A stretch of 64,000 nt of DNA from VRUE01 sp963701265 (GTDB taxonomy: Bacteria; Actinomycetota; Thermoleophilia; Solirubrobacterales; 70-9), in the NCBI GenBank assembly GCA_963701265.1, contig OY969581.1:310001-374000 (forward strand), in the 5' to 3' direction. Shown piece after piece: positions 16,266 through 24,110 of the stretch; within the stretch, counting starts at the first letter, position 1; each line of letters starts with the position of its first letter. Under the pieces are notes generated by a model. That model had not been told where the DNA came from and ran no database searches. It was given only the letters and a program-made list of their open reading frames with translations. The position numbers and the translations under genes are program-made.

Positions 16266-16366
16266 GCCGGTGTGGGGCACGGCGCATATCGGCGTCCTCG
16301 CTCGCTCACGTGCAGAGCACGCTTCGCTCCCTGCGTCCTTGATCTGCTTGGCCCCACACCGGCTCA
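16263..16366. repeat. Hairpin-borne 52-nt dispersed repeat, copy 2
   Basis: The core at 16290-16341 matches 671-722 at 51 of 52 bases. It is enclosed by a perfect 16-bp inverted repeat, TGAGCCGGTGTGGGGC (16263-16278) and GCCCCACACCGGCTCA (16351-16366). The left arm contains the transpeptidase stop codon and the right arm ends one base before the GTG of the next gene, so the hairpin fills the whole intergenic space. It may act as a terminator. Confidence 0.9.
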
Positions 16367-16747
16367 GTGACTGAGAAGTCGCTACAAGCGGTCCTCGGCT
16401 TCATCGCTGCGTACCACGTAGCTACCGGGTTGCTGGCGCTCATTGCGCCGGACACTTTCTTCGAGCAGATCGGGCACTACGGGATTGAGAACTCACATTA
16501 CGTCGGCGATGTCGGCGCCTTCATGCTGGCCTTCGGGGTTGCGGTGGGGATCGCCGTGGTGCGGCCCTCTTGGCGGGGGCCGATCCTTTGGCTGGGGGCG
16601 CTCTGGTACGGCTTTCACGCAATCAACCACGCCTTCGACACGGGGGAGGCGAAGAGCGAGGCGCGGGGCTGGAGCGACACGCTGCTGATCGCTTTCGGCG
16701 CGGCTGCTTCCGCCTGGCTGGCGCGGGTATCGGAAAGGTTGAGATGA
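16367..16747 (+). CDS. Small four-helix membrane protein
   Basis: No function recognised. The 126-residue product (GTG 16367) has four hydrophobic segments: AVLGFIAAYHVATGLLALIA, GAFMLAFGVAVGIAVV, PILWLGALWYGFHAI and LLIAFGAAASAWLA. A conserved-looking HYGIENSHYVGD loop and HAINHAFDTG segment recall DUF4345-like membrane proteins; this is a tentative comparison. Its stop overlaps the next start (ATGA), so it is translationally coupled to the SDR reductase. Confidence 0.75.
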   Translation: MTEKSLQAVLGFIAAYHVATGLLALIAPDTFFEQIGHYGIENSHYVGDVGAFMLAFGVAVGIAVVRPSWRGPILWLGALWYGFHAINHAFDTGEAKSEARGWSDTLLIAFGAAASAWLARVSERLR

Positions 16748-17688
16748 AGGTTTTCGTTGCGGGTGCAAGCGGAGTAATCGGCAGGCCGCTGGTCCGTCAG
16801 CTCATCGCAGCCGGACATGAGGTGACGGGGATGACCCGCAGCGAGGATCGGGCGGCGGAGATTCGCGAGGCGGGAGCGGCGGCGGTCGTCTGCGATGTCT
16901 TCGACGCGGCAGCGCTGGAGGCTGCGGTCCGCGAGGCTGCCCCCGAGGTCGTCGTCCACGAGCTGACCGCGCTGCCGGCGCGCCTTGACTACAAAGCGAA
17001 GCAGGACCCGCTGGCGCCGACCAATCGCGTGCGCACCGAGGGCACCCGCAACCTGCTCGCCGCCGCGAAGGCCGCCGGTGCACGGCGCTTCATCGCCGAG
17101 AGCGTCGCTTTTTTCTACAAGCCGCAGGGCGAGTGGGTGAAGGACGAGGACGAGCCGCTCAACCTCGAGGCGCCGGGGTACTTCGGCGGCGCGGCGGCGG
17201 CGCTTGCCGACCTCGAGCGCCAGGTGACGAGCGCCGAGGGCATTGAGGGCGTGGTCCTGCGCTACGGCTGGCTCTACGGGCCGGGAACCTTCTTCGACCG
17301 CGTCGGCTCCCAGACCGAGGACGCGCTGAAGCGTCGCCTGCCGATCGTCGGCAAGGGCGATGGCACCTTCTCCTTCCTCCACGTCGAGGATGCGGCCGGG
17401 GCGACCGTAGCTGCAGTCGACCGCGGTGCCCCCGGCATCTACAACGTGGTCGATGACGAGCCAGCACCGATGCGCGAGTGGGTGCCGGTCTTCTGCGAGG
17501 CGGTGGGGGCGAAGAAGCCGATGCGCGTTCCCGTCTGGCTGGCGCGGCTGATCGCCGGCGCAGCAGCCGTCGGCTCGGCAACCCAGCTGCGCGGCGCCTC
17601 GAACGCCAAGGCCAAGCGCGAGCTTGGCTGGCAGCCAAGCCATCCGAGCTGGCGAGAGGGCTTCGCCGATCCGGCGGCGCGCGGCTAG
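16744..17688 (+). CDS. NAD(P)-dependent epimerase/dehydratase-family (extended SDR) protein
   Basis: Extended short-chain dehydrogenase/reductase. ATG 16744 gives MKVFVAGASGVIGRPLV with the nucleotide-binding GASGVIG at residues 7-13, VVCDVFD, then a middle region with SVAFFYKPQG in place of the usual YxxxK (YFGG follows), and a substrate domain with LRYGWLYGPG and FLHVEDAAGAT. A clear catalytic YxxxK is hard to place, so atypical activity is possible. About 314 residues. It overlaps the upstream membrane protein by 4 bp and precedes pyrE by 33 bp. Confidence 0.85.
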   Translation: MKVFVAGASGVIGRPLVRQLIAAGHEVTGMTRSEDRAAEIREAGAAAVVCDVFDAAALEAAVREAAPEVVVHELTALPARLDYKAKQDPLAPTNRVRTEGTRNLLAAAKAAGARRFIAESVAFFYKPQGEWVKDEDEPLNLEAPGYFGGAAAALADLERQVTSAEGIEGVVLRYGWLYGPGTFFDRVGSQTEDALKRRLPIVGKGDGTFSFLHVEDAAGATVAAVDRGAPGIYNVVDDEPAPMREWVPVFCEAVGAKKPMRVPVWLARLIAGAAAVGSATQLRGASNAKAKRELGWQPSHPSWREGFADPAARG

Positions 17689-17721
17689 CGATCTCGGCCG
17701 GCCGGTCCCCCGACTCATAGG

Positions 17722-18297
17722 ATGATCGCCGTGGCCGACCTCGACGCTGCCAAGGGGACACTGCTCGCCGAGCTGCGCGAGCACTCGTTGGTGATCGGCG
17801 AGGTGACGCTCGCAAGTGGGGCGACCGCGCAGTACTACGTCGACGCCCGCCGGGCGCTGCTGCGGCCAGCCGGTTTCCTCGCTGCCGGTGAGCTGATTGC
17901 TGCGGTAGCGGCAGAGGTAGGCGCGAACGCGGTTGGCGGTCCCGCCACGGCGGCGATTCCCCCGTCCTGCGCGGCGCTTGCGGTGCCGGGCGGGAAGGAT
18001 CTGCTCGGTTTCTTCGTCCGCGGCGAGCGCAAGCAGCACGGGCTGCAGCGCTGGGTCGAGGGCGCGGTTGAGCCCGGCGCCCGCTGCCTCGTGGTCGAGG
18101 ACACGGTGACGACGGGTGGCTCGACCGCGGAGGCGATCGGGCGGATCGTCGAGCAGGGCCTGGAGGTCGCCGGCGTCGTTGCGGTGGTCGACCGTCTCGC
18201 CGGCGGAGCGGAGCGGATCGAAGCCGCGGCAAGCGCTCCCTACCGCGCCCTGATCACGATCGACGAGATCTACCCCGACCGTCCCGACCGCGACTGA
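17722..18297 (+). CDS. pyrE: Orotate phosphoribosyltransferase
   Basis: Converts orotate and PRPP to OMP in pyrimidine synthesis. The 191-residue product shows the OPRT N-terminal segment VTLASGATAQYYVDARRALL, the flexible loop FFVRGERKQHG, and the PRPP-binding motif CLVVEDTVTTGGST (about residues 128-141). Length and motif order are normal. ATG 17722 follows AGG with close spacing. No other pyr gene is nearby; yceH follows immediately. Confidence 0.93.
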   Translation: MIAVADLDAAKGTLLAELREHSLVIGEVTLASGATAQYYVDARRALLRPAGFLAAGELIAAVAAEVGANAVGGPATAAIPPSCAALAVPGGKDLLGFFVRGERKQHGLQRWVEGAVEPGARCLVVEDTVTTGGSTAEAIGRIVEQGLEVAGVVAVVDRLAGGAERIEAAASAPYRALITIDEIYPDRPDRD

Positions 18298-18298
18298 G

Positions 18299-18982
18299 GT
18301 GGAGCCCGACGCCGTAGAGATCCGCGTGCTCGGCTGCTTGATCGAGAAGCAGCACACCACGCCCGACGCCTACCCGCTCTCGCTCAACGCGTTGCGCCTC
18401 GCCTGCAATCAGTCGACCAACCGCGAGCCGGTGGTCGACTACGACGAGCAGGAAGTGGTCGAGGCCCTGCGCCGCTTGGCGCTGCGCGGTTGGACCCGAC
18501 TGACGAGCGGGGCCGGCAGCAGAGCGCGCAAGTACCGGCACCTGCTCGACCAGGCCTTTGGCCTCGATGACGCCGAGGTCTCGCTGCTGGCCGTGCTGAT
18601 GCTGCGCGGCCCGCAGACGCCGGGGGAGCTGAAGCAAAGGGGCCAGAGACTTCACGACTTCGCTGATCTCACCGGCGTCCACGAGACGCTCGAGCGCTTG
18701 GTCGAGCGCGGTCAGGTCGCCCGCCACGCGAAACGGCCGGGGCAGAAGGAGGAGCGCTTCGAGCAGCTGCTTGGCGGCGGAGGCGAGAGTGGCGAGACCC
18801 CACCAGCGGCGATCGCGCCAGATACCGCCGAGTCGGACTCGGCTGAGGCCGAGCGAGAAGACGTCACCCGCGCGGTTGAGCCTGCCCTGCAGCCGGCCGA
18901 GGATCGCCTCACCCGCCTCGAGCGCGAAGTGTCTGAGCTGCGTACCGAGCTTGCCTCCCTGCGCGCTGCCCTCGGCGACTAA
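18299..18982 (+). CDS. YceH/DUF480-family winged-helix protein
   Basis: Conserved family of unknown biochemical role with paired winged helices. The 227-residue product (GTG 18299) has the family start VEIRVLGCLIEKQHTTPDAY, then PLSLNALRLACNQSTNREPV and a second unit around LLAVLMLRGPQTPGELKQR with FADLTGVHETLERL. The C-terminus forms a coiled coil (RLTRLEREVSELRTELASLR). It starts one base after the pyrE stop, so cotranscription is likely. Confidence 0.9.
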   Translation: MEPDAVEIRVLGCLIEKQHTTPDAYPLSLNALRLACNQSTNREPVVDYDEQEVVEALRRLALRGWTRLTSGAGSRARKYRHLLDQAFGLDDAEVSLLAVLMLRGPQTPGELKQRGQRLHDFADLTGVHETLERLVERGQVARHAKRPGQKEERFEQLLGGGGESGETPPAAIAPDTAESDSAEAEREDVTRAVEPALQPAEDRLTRLEREVSELRTELASLRAALGD

Positions 18983-19035
18983 GCACACCCCGGTATCTAG
19001 AAAAAGCCTCTATTTGCAGGCAAGACGCGCGTGTC

Positions 19036-19065
19036 TTGACAACCAGACAACCGTGTGTCTTAATC
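19036..19065 (+). promoter_or_regulatory. Promoter of exported-protein cluster A
   Basis: TTGACA (19036-19041) and TTAATC (19060-19065) with an 18-bp spacer. The spacer holds an inverted pair AGACA...TGTCT, and GTGTCTT occurs twice (19031-19037 and 19054-19060), as expected for a repressor or activator site. Confidence 0.55.
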
Positions 19066-19081
19066 TCCCAACGATCCAGAG

Positions 19082-19097
19082 ACGCAGATGTCTGCGT
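19082..19097. promoter_or_regulatory. 16-bp palindrome between promoter and leader
   Basis: ACGCAGA-TG-TCTGCGT, followed by TTTTCC, lies just downstream of the predicted promoter. It could be an operator or a short attenuator hairpin. No equivalent precedes the cluster B leader. Confidence 0.45.
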
Positions 19098-19112
19098 TTT
19101 CCGGACAGAGAT

Positions 19113-19194
19113 ACAGGGACATAACCGAGCCTCGAGGAAGCCGCTAAGGGAAGCGGCGGGCAGAGGGGCTCACGGGACAAGGAGAGAGATCTAG
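19113..19194 (+). promoter_or_regulatory. 82-nt conserved mRNA leader, copy A
   Basis: Identical over all 82 nt to 35170-35251, while the coding sequences after both ATGs already differ at silent sites. It contains the hairpin GCCGCT-AAGGGA-AGCGGC (19140-19157), flanking complementary pieces GAGCC and GGCTC, and the Shine-Dalgarno AAGGAG ten bases before ATG. It does not match a riboswitch class I know. Confidence 0.75.
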
Positions 19195-20031
19195 ATGTTC
19201 TCGACGCTGCGCAACCGCTTCGGCATCCCCGGAGTCATCTCGGTAATTGCCCTCGTTTTTGCGATGTTCGGCGGCGCCTACGCCGCCTCCAACTCTTCAG
19301 ACGGTGGCAAGGCCACCGCTAGCGCCAAGGCCAAGCAAGGCCCTCGCGGCAAGACCGGTAAGACCGGGCCCGCAGGACCTGCCGGGCCGCAGGGTCCGGC
19401 CGGGGCCAACGGCAAAGACGGCGCCAATGGCGGCAACGGATCGAATGGCTCCGATGGTGCCCCCGGCCAAAGCGTAACTAGCGTGCCCGAGCCAGCCGGC
19501 GTCAAATGTCCGAGCGGCGGATACAAACTAACTTCGGCCAGCGGTACTCAGTACGTCTGCAACGGTCAGGAGGGGCCAGCAGGGCCAACCGAAACCGTGC
19601 TGCCCAGCGAAGCAATGTCGATTGGCACCTGGGCGACCCCCGTCGTTGGTCCCGAAATCGAAGTGGAAGGCGAGTCGGGACCCGAGTTGGTGCCGTTGAA
19701 AGAGGTCGCAACGATCTCGTTCCCGCTTTCAGTCGAACCCAAGCCGGAAGGCCACTACATCAACTCGCTTGGGATGGAAGTCACCGCCGAGGGAGAAGTC
19801 GAGCCCACCCATTGCAGCGGCACCGTTGAGCTGCCCAATGCTGACCCCGGACATCTCTGCATCTACGCCGAGGTTGAATTTGGCGCGAGCCCCATCATCG
19901 GCGGTGGACTTGGCGCAGTGTCGGGAGTTGTGACCAGAACAAGCGGGGCAACCGCTCCGTTCAGCGTTGAAGCAGGCCTACCGAACATCCCTGGCCAGGC
20001 GCTCGGAGTCTGGGCCGTACGGGCTGAATAA
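19195..20031 (+). CDS. Exported collagen-like protein, cluster A
   Basis: Opens MFSTLRNRFGIPGVISVIAL with a hydrophobic segment ending GGAYAASNSS, an export signal or membrane anchor. Residues 48-97 form Gly-X-Y triplets (PAGPAGPQGPAGANG, then NGSNGSDGAPG), enough for a short collagen-like rod. The C-terminal part (about residues 100-278) is a globular domain with paired cysteines (VKCPSGG, YVCNGQ, THCSGT, HLCIYAEV). The first 50 residues and the leader closely match the 35252 paralogue; the C-terminal domains are related by the PTHCSGT/PGHLCIY pattern. First gene of cluster A. Function unknown; surface display is inferred. Confidence 0.88.
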   Translation: MFSTLRNRFGIPGVISVIALVFAMFGGAYAASNSSDGGKATASAKAKQGPRGKTGKTGPAGPAGPQGPAGANGKDGANGGNGSNGSDGAPGQSVTSVPEPAGVKCPSGGYKLTSASGTQYVCNGQEGPAGPTETVLPSEAMSIGTWATPVVGPEIEVEGESGPELVPLKEVATISFPLSVEPKPEGHYINSLGMEVTAEGEVEPTHCSGTVELPNADPGHLCIYAEVEFGASPIIGGGLGAVSGVVTRTSGATAPFSVEAGLPNIPGQALGVWAVRAE

Positions 20032-20084
20032 CGGTTCCAGGGTTACTGCAAAGCACGATGACGCGAAATCAAGGAGAGCCAAAA

Positions 20085-23000
20085 GTGAACGGTCGCGAGT
20101 ACGCACACTTGCCAAGCACCATCTCATACAAGGGCGCGCGGCTCTCCGGGATCGTTGCCTGTGTCGCACTGCTCCTCGCACTCGCGCTGACGCCTACCTC
20201 GGCCTCGGCGCGACTCGTGCGCGCCCTGGAGCCTTTCTCGCCAATTGACGGCTCTGGGGCAGGAGCGGCGTTTACAGGGACTCCCCGAGATGTAGCTGTT
20301 GAGAATTCAACTGGCAACCTCTTCGTCGTTGCCTCAAATGGACAGGAAGTTCGGATACTCGGCGGCGAAGGAGGGATCCCCAGCGGAGTCGCCAGCCCGT
20401 ATGGGATCACCGGACTCAATGGAATCGTCGCCATCGAGGTCGACAACAGCGCAACGAGCCCTGGCAAAGGGACCCTCTATGTAGCCAACCAAACTGTGGT
20501 GAAAAAGTTTATCCGTAATTCCAGTACCGAAAAATATGAAGAGGCCGGAACGCTAATCGGATCGCCGGCCCTGAACGTTGAGGATGTCGTCGTGGACACG
20601 AAAGGCAACGTCCTCGTATCCAATGCGCAGGAGCAGGTAATAGTCAAGTTCAGTCCATCGGGAGCCCAAGTTGCGCGGTATCGAACATTCGGTCCTGACT
20701 CAGGAGGATTTCAAACAGGCTTTCGTCCGGAAGAGATCGCGATCGACGCGGCCGGCAATCTCTTTTCGAAGCAACGAGACTATTCGCCAGAGTTCCTTGA
20801 TAACTCCATTTGGAAGCTCTCTGCCGATAGTTCCGGCGAGCTTTCCACCGATTCTCGGTTCAAAGTGGTTATCCCTGCAAAAACCAAAACCTTTTACTAC
20901 GGCCCGATTGCCATGGACCAGGAAGCTAATTCCCTCTTTGTCACCAACAATATCGAGCGCGAAATCGAGCAATATGACTCGACCACGCTGGTCGAGCAAG
21001 CTAGGTTTGGCGAAGACATTCTTACGACGCCAGGTCGTCTGGCCATAAATTCGTCAACTGATCGTGTGTATGTCATTGAAGCGGCCGGGATACATGTTTT
21101 TGGTCCAGCGTTCGCGACGCCGGATGCGACGGTGGGTGAAGTTAGCACCAGTGGTCCCAGTGCGGTCTTGCGCGGAGTTGTAAACCCGCAAAATATCCCT
21201 GTAACCGAATGTATTTTTGAATATGGGCCTACCACCGCCTACGGCTCGACCGCACCATGCGTAGGTTCGATCCCGACCGACTCTGATCCTCACGACGTGA
21301 CGGCCGAGATTAGTGGTTTGGCTCTGCAAAAACAGGCTTATCACTTTCGCCTCGTCGTGAAGTATGCCGGCGGGAAAAGCCGTTCGTCAGACAAAGCCTT
21401 CACCTCTGGTGAGGTTTTTACAACTACAGCGACTTCTGCGGTGGGAGCCACGACGGCGACCGTCAACGGAAGCCTCAGGCCAGAAGGATCGCAGATCACC
21501 GAGTGTGATTTCGAATACGGGGAGACCGAGAGCTACGGCTTCAGCAAACCTTGTGCGCCAGCCGCCGGTTCTATCCCAGCTGACTCCGGTGTACACGTTG
21601 TGAGCGCCAATCTCATTGGCCTTCTGCCAAACCGTCGCTACCATGCGCGAATAGTGGCTACGGGGGGACTAGGTAGTTTCGAGGGCGCTGACGTTACTTT
21701 TCGCACTCTCGGCCCACCGATAGTGGCAGAAGAGGACGCAACCGAAATACAGAACGTTACGGCGACGCTGAGAGCGCAGCTCGAACCGCGGGGTTTCGCT
21801 ACTAGCTATCACTTTGAGTACGGTACGAACTCCTCTTATGGCAACAGGATTCCAGTGGACGCTGACCTTTTGGCCGGTTCAGGAACGTCGCCAGAAGAAG
21901 TCACCGTCGGGCTTTCAGGACTCGTCGGAAACACGACTTATCACTTTCGCCTTGTAGCTACGAACGCTCAGGGAACCACGAACGGGCCCGATCAATCGTT
22001 CAGCACTGTGGACGCAGATTGCGCCAATGAGAAAATCCGCGAACGGCAGGTTTCGACGGCGCTGCCCGATGGAACCAGCTTTCTCCCCGACTGCATGGGG
22101 CTGGAGATGGTAACGCCGCCGAGGAAGTTCAATCAGGATGCCTACAAGCCTGGATTCTCCTTGGATGGCGAGCGGATTAAATTTCAAAGCGACGGTGGCT
22201 TGGTCGGTGCTACCAAGCTCGGAGGACTGCTGGAACACTATGTAGCATCTCGCGGCCCAGGCGGTTGGGTGAGCGCTCCGGCCACAACTCCACCGGAGTA
22301 CGTCAAGGGAAGTGGTGTAGTCGCCAAACCCTGCGCCTATGCTTCCGATTTGTCGAGGTGGAACCTCTGGGGATCAACGGCGCTTCAATCGACGCTTGGG
22401 ATCACCACCGCTTTTGAAGGGCGGCTTGGCGGTGCCTTTTCCCCGCTCAGCCCCATCTTGCTGCCGATCAACGCGAATTTCAACCCCAACACGGTGAAGG
22501 AAGGGGGGGACTGCGTCGGAGGCTCCATCAATGCCTCGCACGAGTTCTTCAGCTTCGGGGACGGATTTGGCTATATCCAGGGACAGCCCGGTGAAAAAGG
22601 AAGCCCAGAGCCAAGTACGTATGACGCATACCGTGACGGCAACGGGCAGCCGACGATCAGGCTCTTGGCGCGCGACAAGTTCGGCACCGTTTTCGGCGGC
22701 AATTGCGGCGCGATCCTGGGCGGGAAAGTAAGTGGGTTCGCCAAGCCTTCTAGAGGCGCTATCTCAGCGGACACGGATGCTTCCCGGGTTTTCTTCTCTG
22801 CTCGTCACGATGAGCCCGAAGGGGTCCTTTGTAACGCTGCGCACGGCCTGCGGATTATGAAGCGAACGCTGGTAACGGGCGAACCTGTTATTAGCGAAAT
22901 ATCGCACTCGGAGTGCACGAGGGCGGCGCCGGCCTGCAATGTGAGCGACGGCGATGATCTATACCGGGGCGCCTCCCAGGAAGGCGACAGGGTCTTCTTC

Positions 23001-24110
23001 ATGACGACGCGCCAGCTCACTAACTCCGATCTGGATACCTCGGCAGATCTCTACCTCTTTGACGGCACGCGGCCAGAAGGTTCCAGGTTGACGCAGGTCT
23101 CGGCGGGCGATGCCGCTGATCCAACTCAGGGCGAAGGCGCGAACGTTCTGGGGGTTTCCGAATTTGCCGGAGACGGATCGCATGTCTATTTCGTTGCAAC
23201 CGGGCTGCTCACAACGGCTCCCAACCAGGCCGGGAACCAGGCCATCCAGGGAGGGCGCAATCTCTATATGTACGAGCGTGACGATGAGCATCCTGGAGGG
23301 CGCACGGTCTTCATTGGGGTCCTCGAAGCTGCGGATTCAGCAACCTGGGCAAATGGCCCCGGGACGAACTCGGCTGCAGCGGTACCGCTGCTGAGCGGCG
23401 ACCTCGACGAAAGCAGAGGAGGGGACGGGCACGTTCTCGTCTTTTTGACCGAGGCACCACTGCTTCCCGGCGATCTCGACGGGGGCGCTAGGGATGTCTA
23501 CCGCTTCGATGCGGATTCCGGCTTGCTGCAACTCATCTCCAACGCGGAGCCAGGAGGGACCGATGATGGCACCTTCGACGTGGCGCGTATCGAAGAGGAC
23601 ACTACGAGGGTTCTGCCGAACCTACTCTCCTTCGATCGCTGGGCCAGCAACGACGGAGGTACGATCACCTTCACCACCAAAGAGGCCCTCAGCTCAAGCG
23701 ACACGGACGGTGCGGAAAGCGTCTACGTCTGGCACGAAGGTTCCCTGACTGCCATCCCCATCCCATCGATCATGCCAACGGTCAGTCTCTCCGGCGACGG
23801 GGTGGCATTTGTCACCGAGACGGCACTGCTGCCCGAAGACGGTGATGGAGCGAAAGACGTCTACGTCGCCCGAGCAGGTGGAGGGTTCCCCATACCCCCT
23901 CCCCCCAATCCCTGCCTGGGAGAAGCTTGTCAAGGTAGTCCCTCTGCCCGTCCGGCTGCTCCAAGGGCCGCGAGTAACTCGCTGGCTGGCAGGGGCAACG
24001 TTAGAAACCAGACAAAAGCTCGCCATAAGAATAAGAAAAAACGGCGGGGTCACAAGCGCCATCACAGCATGCAGAAACAACAGGGCCACAGGCAGGGAGG
24101 TCGAAAGTGA
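20085..24110 (+). CDS. Large exported NHL/FN3-like/beta-propeller protein, cluster A
   Basis: GTG 20085 follows AAGGAGAG; the product has about 1,341 residues. After a signal peptide (ending TSASA) come: an NHL-type propeller (residues 45-340, e.g. GTPRDVAVENSTGNLFVVA); three FN3-like repeats (345-640) with EYGPTTAYG, EYGETESYG and EYGTNSSYG; then a second propeller module starting with CMGLEMVTPPRKF. That last module aligns with the whole 36114 paralogue (CMALEMVSPPKKF). The tail is strongly basic (KNKKKRRGHKRHH). The N-terminal two-thirds use noticeably more A/T than neighbouring genes. Its stop overlaps the next start (GTGA). Confidence 0.85.
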   Translation: MNGREYAHLPSTISYKGARLSGIVACVALLLALALTPTSASARLVRALEPFSPIDGSGAGAAFTGTPRDVAVENSTGNLFVVASNGQEVRILGGEGGIPSGVASPYGITGLNGIVAIEVDNSATSPGKGTLYVANQTVVKKFIRNSSTEKYEEAGTLIGSPALNVEDVVVDTKGNVLVSNAQEQVIVKFSPSGAQVARYRTFGPDSGGFQTGFRPEEIAIDAAGNLFSKQRDYSPEFLDNSIWKLSADSSGELSTDSRFKVVIPAKTKTFYYGPIAMDQEANSLFVTNNIEREIEQYDSTTLVEQARFGEDILTTPGRLAINSSTDRVYVIEAAGIHVFGPAFATPDATVGEVSTSGPSAVLRGVVNPQNIPVTECIFEYGPTTAYGSTAPCVGSIPTDSDPHDVTAEISGLALQKQAYHFRLVVKYAGGKSRSSDKAFTSGEVFTTTATSAVGATTATVNGSLRPEGSQITECDFEYGETESYGFSKPCAPAAGSIPADSGVHVVSANLIGLLPNRRYHARIVATGGLGSFEGADVTFRTLGPPIVAEEDATEIQNVTATLRAQLEPRGFATSYHFEYGTNSSYGNRIPVDADLLAGSGTSPEEVTVGLSGLVGNTTYHFRLVATNAQGTTNGPDQSFSTVDADCANEKIRERQVSTALPDGTSFLPDCMGLEMVTPPRKFNQDAYKPGFSLDGERIKFQSDGGLVGATKLGGLLEHYVASRGPGGWVSAPATTPPEYVKGSGVVAKPCAYASDLSRWNLWGSTALQSTLGITTAFEGRLGGAFSPLSPILLPINANFNPNTVKEGGDCVGGSINASHEFFSFGDGFGYIQGQPGEKGSPEPSTYDAYRDGNGQPTIRLLARDKFGTVFGGNCGAILGGKVSGFAKPSRGAISADTDASRVFFSARHDEPEGVLCNAAHGLRIMKRTLVTGEPVISEISHSECTRAAPACNVSDGDDLYRGASQEGDRVFFMTTRQLTNSDLDTSADLYLFDGTRPEGSRLTQVSAGDAADPTQGEGANVLGVSEFAGDGSHVYFVATGLLTTAPNQAGNQAIQGGRNLYMYERDDEHPGGRTVFIGVLEAADSATWANGPGTNSAAAVPLLSGDLDESRGGDGHVLVFLTEAPLLPGDLDGGARDVYRFDADSGLLQLISNAEPGGTDDGTFDVARIEEDTTRVLPNLLSFDRWASNDGGTITFTTKEALSSSDTDGAESVYVWHEGSLTAIPIPSIMPTVSLSGDGVAFVTETALLPEDGDGAKDVYVARAGGGFPIPPPPNPCLGEACQGSPSARPAAPRAASNSLAGRGNVRNQTKARHKNKKKRRGHKRHHSMQKQQGHRQGGRK

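Noticed and set aside
19113..19194. The conserved leader as a c-di-GMP, c-di-AMP or glycine riboswitch
   Set aside because: Hairpin present, but the conserved bases of those classes (for example the GEMM core) are not found.
19342..19480. Gly-X-Y repeat tract as a mobile or CRISPR-like DNA repeat
   Set aside because: Periodicity is 9 nt and follows the reading frame; it is explained by collagen-like triplets.
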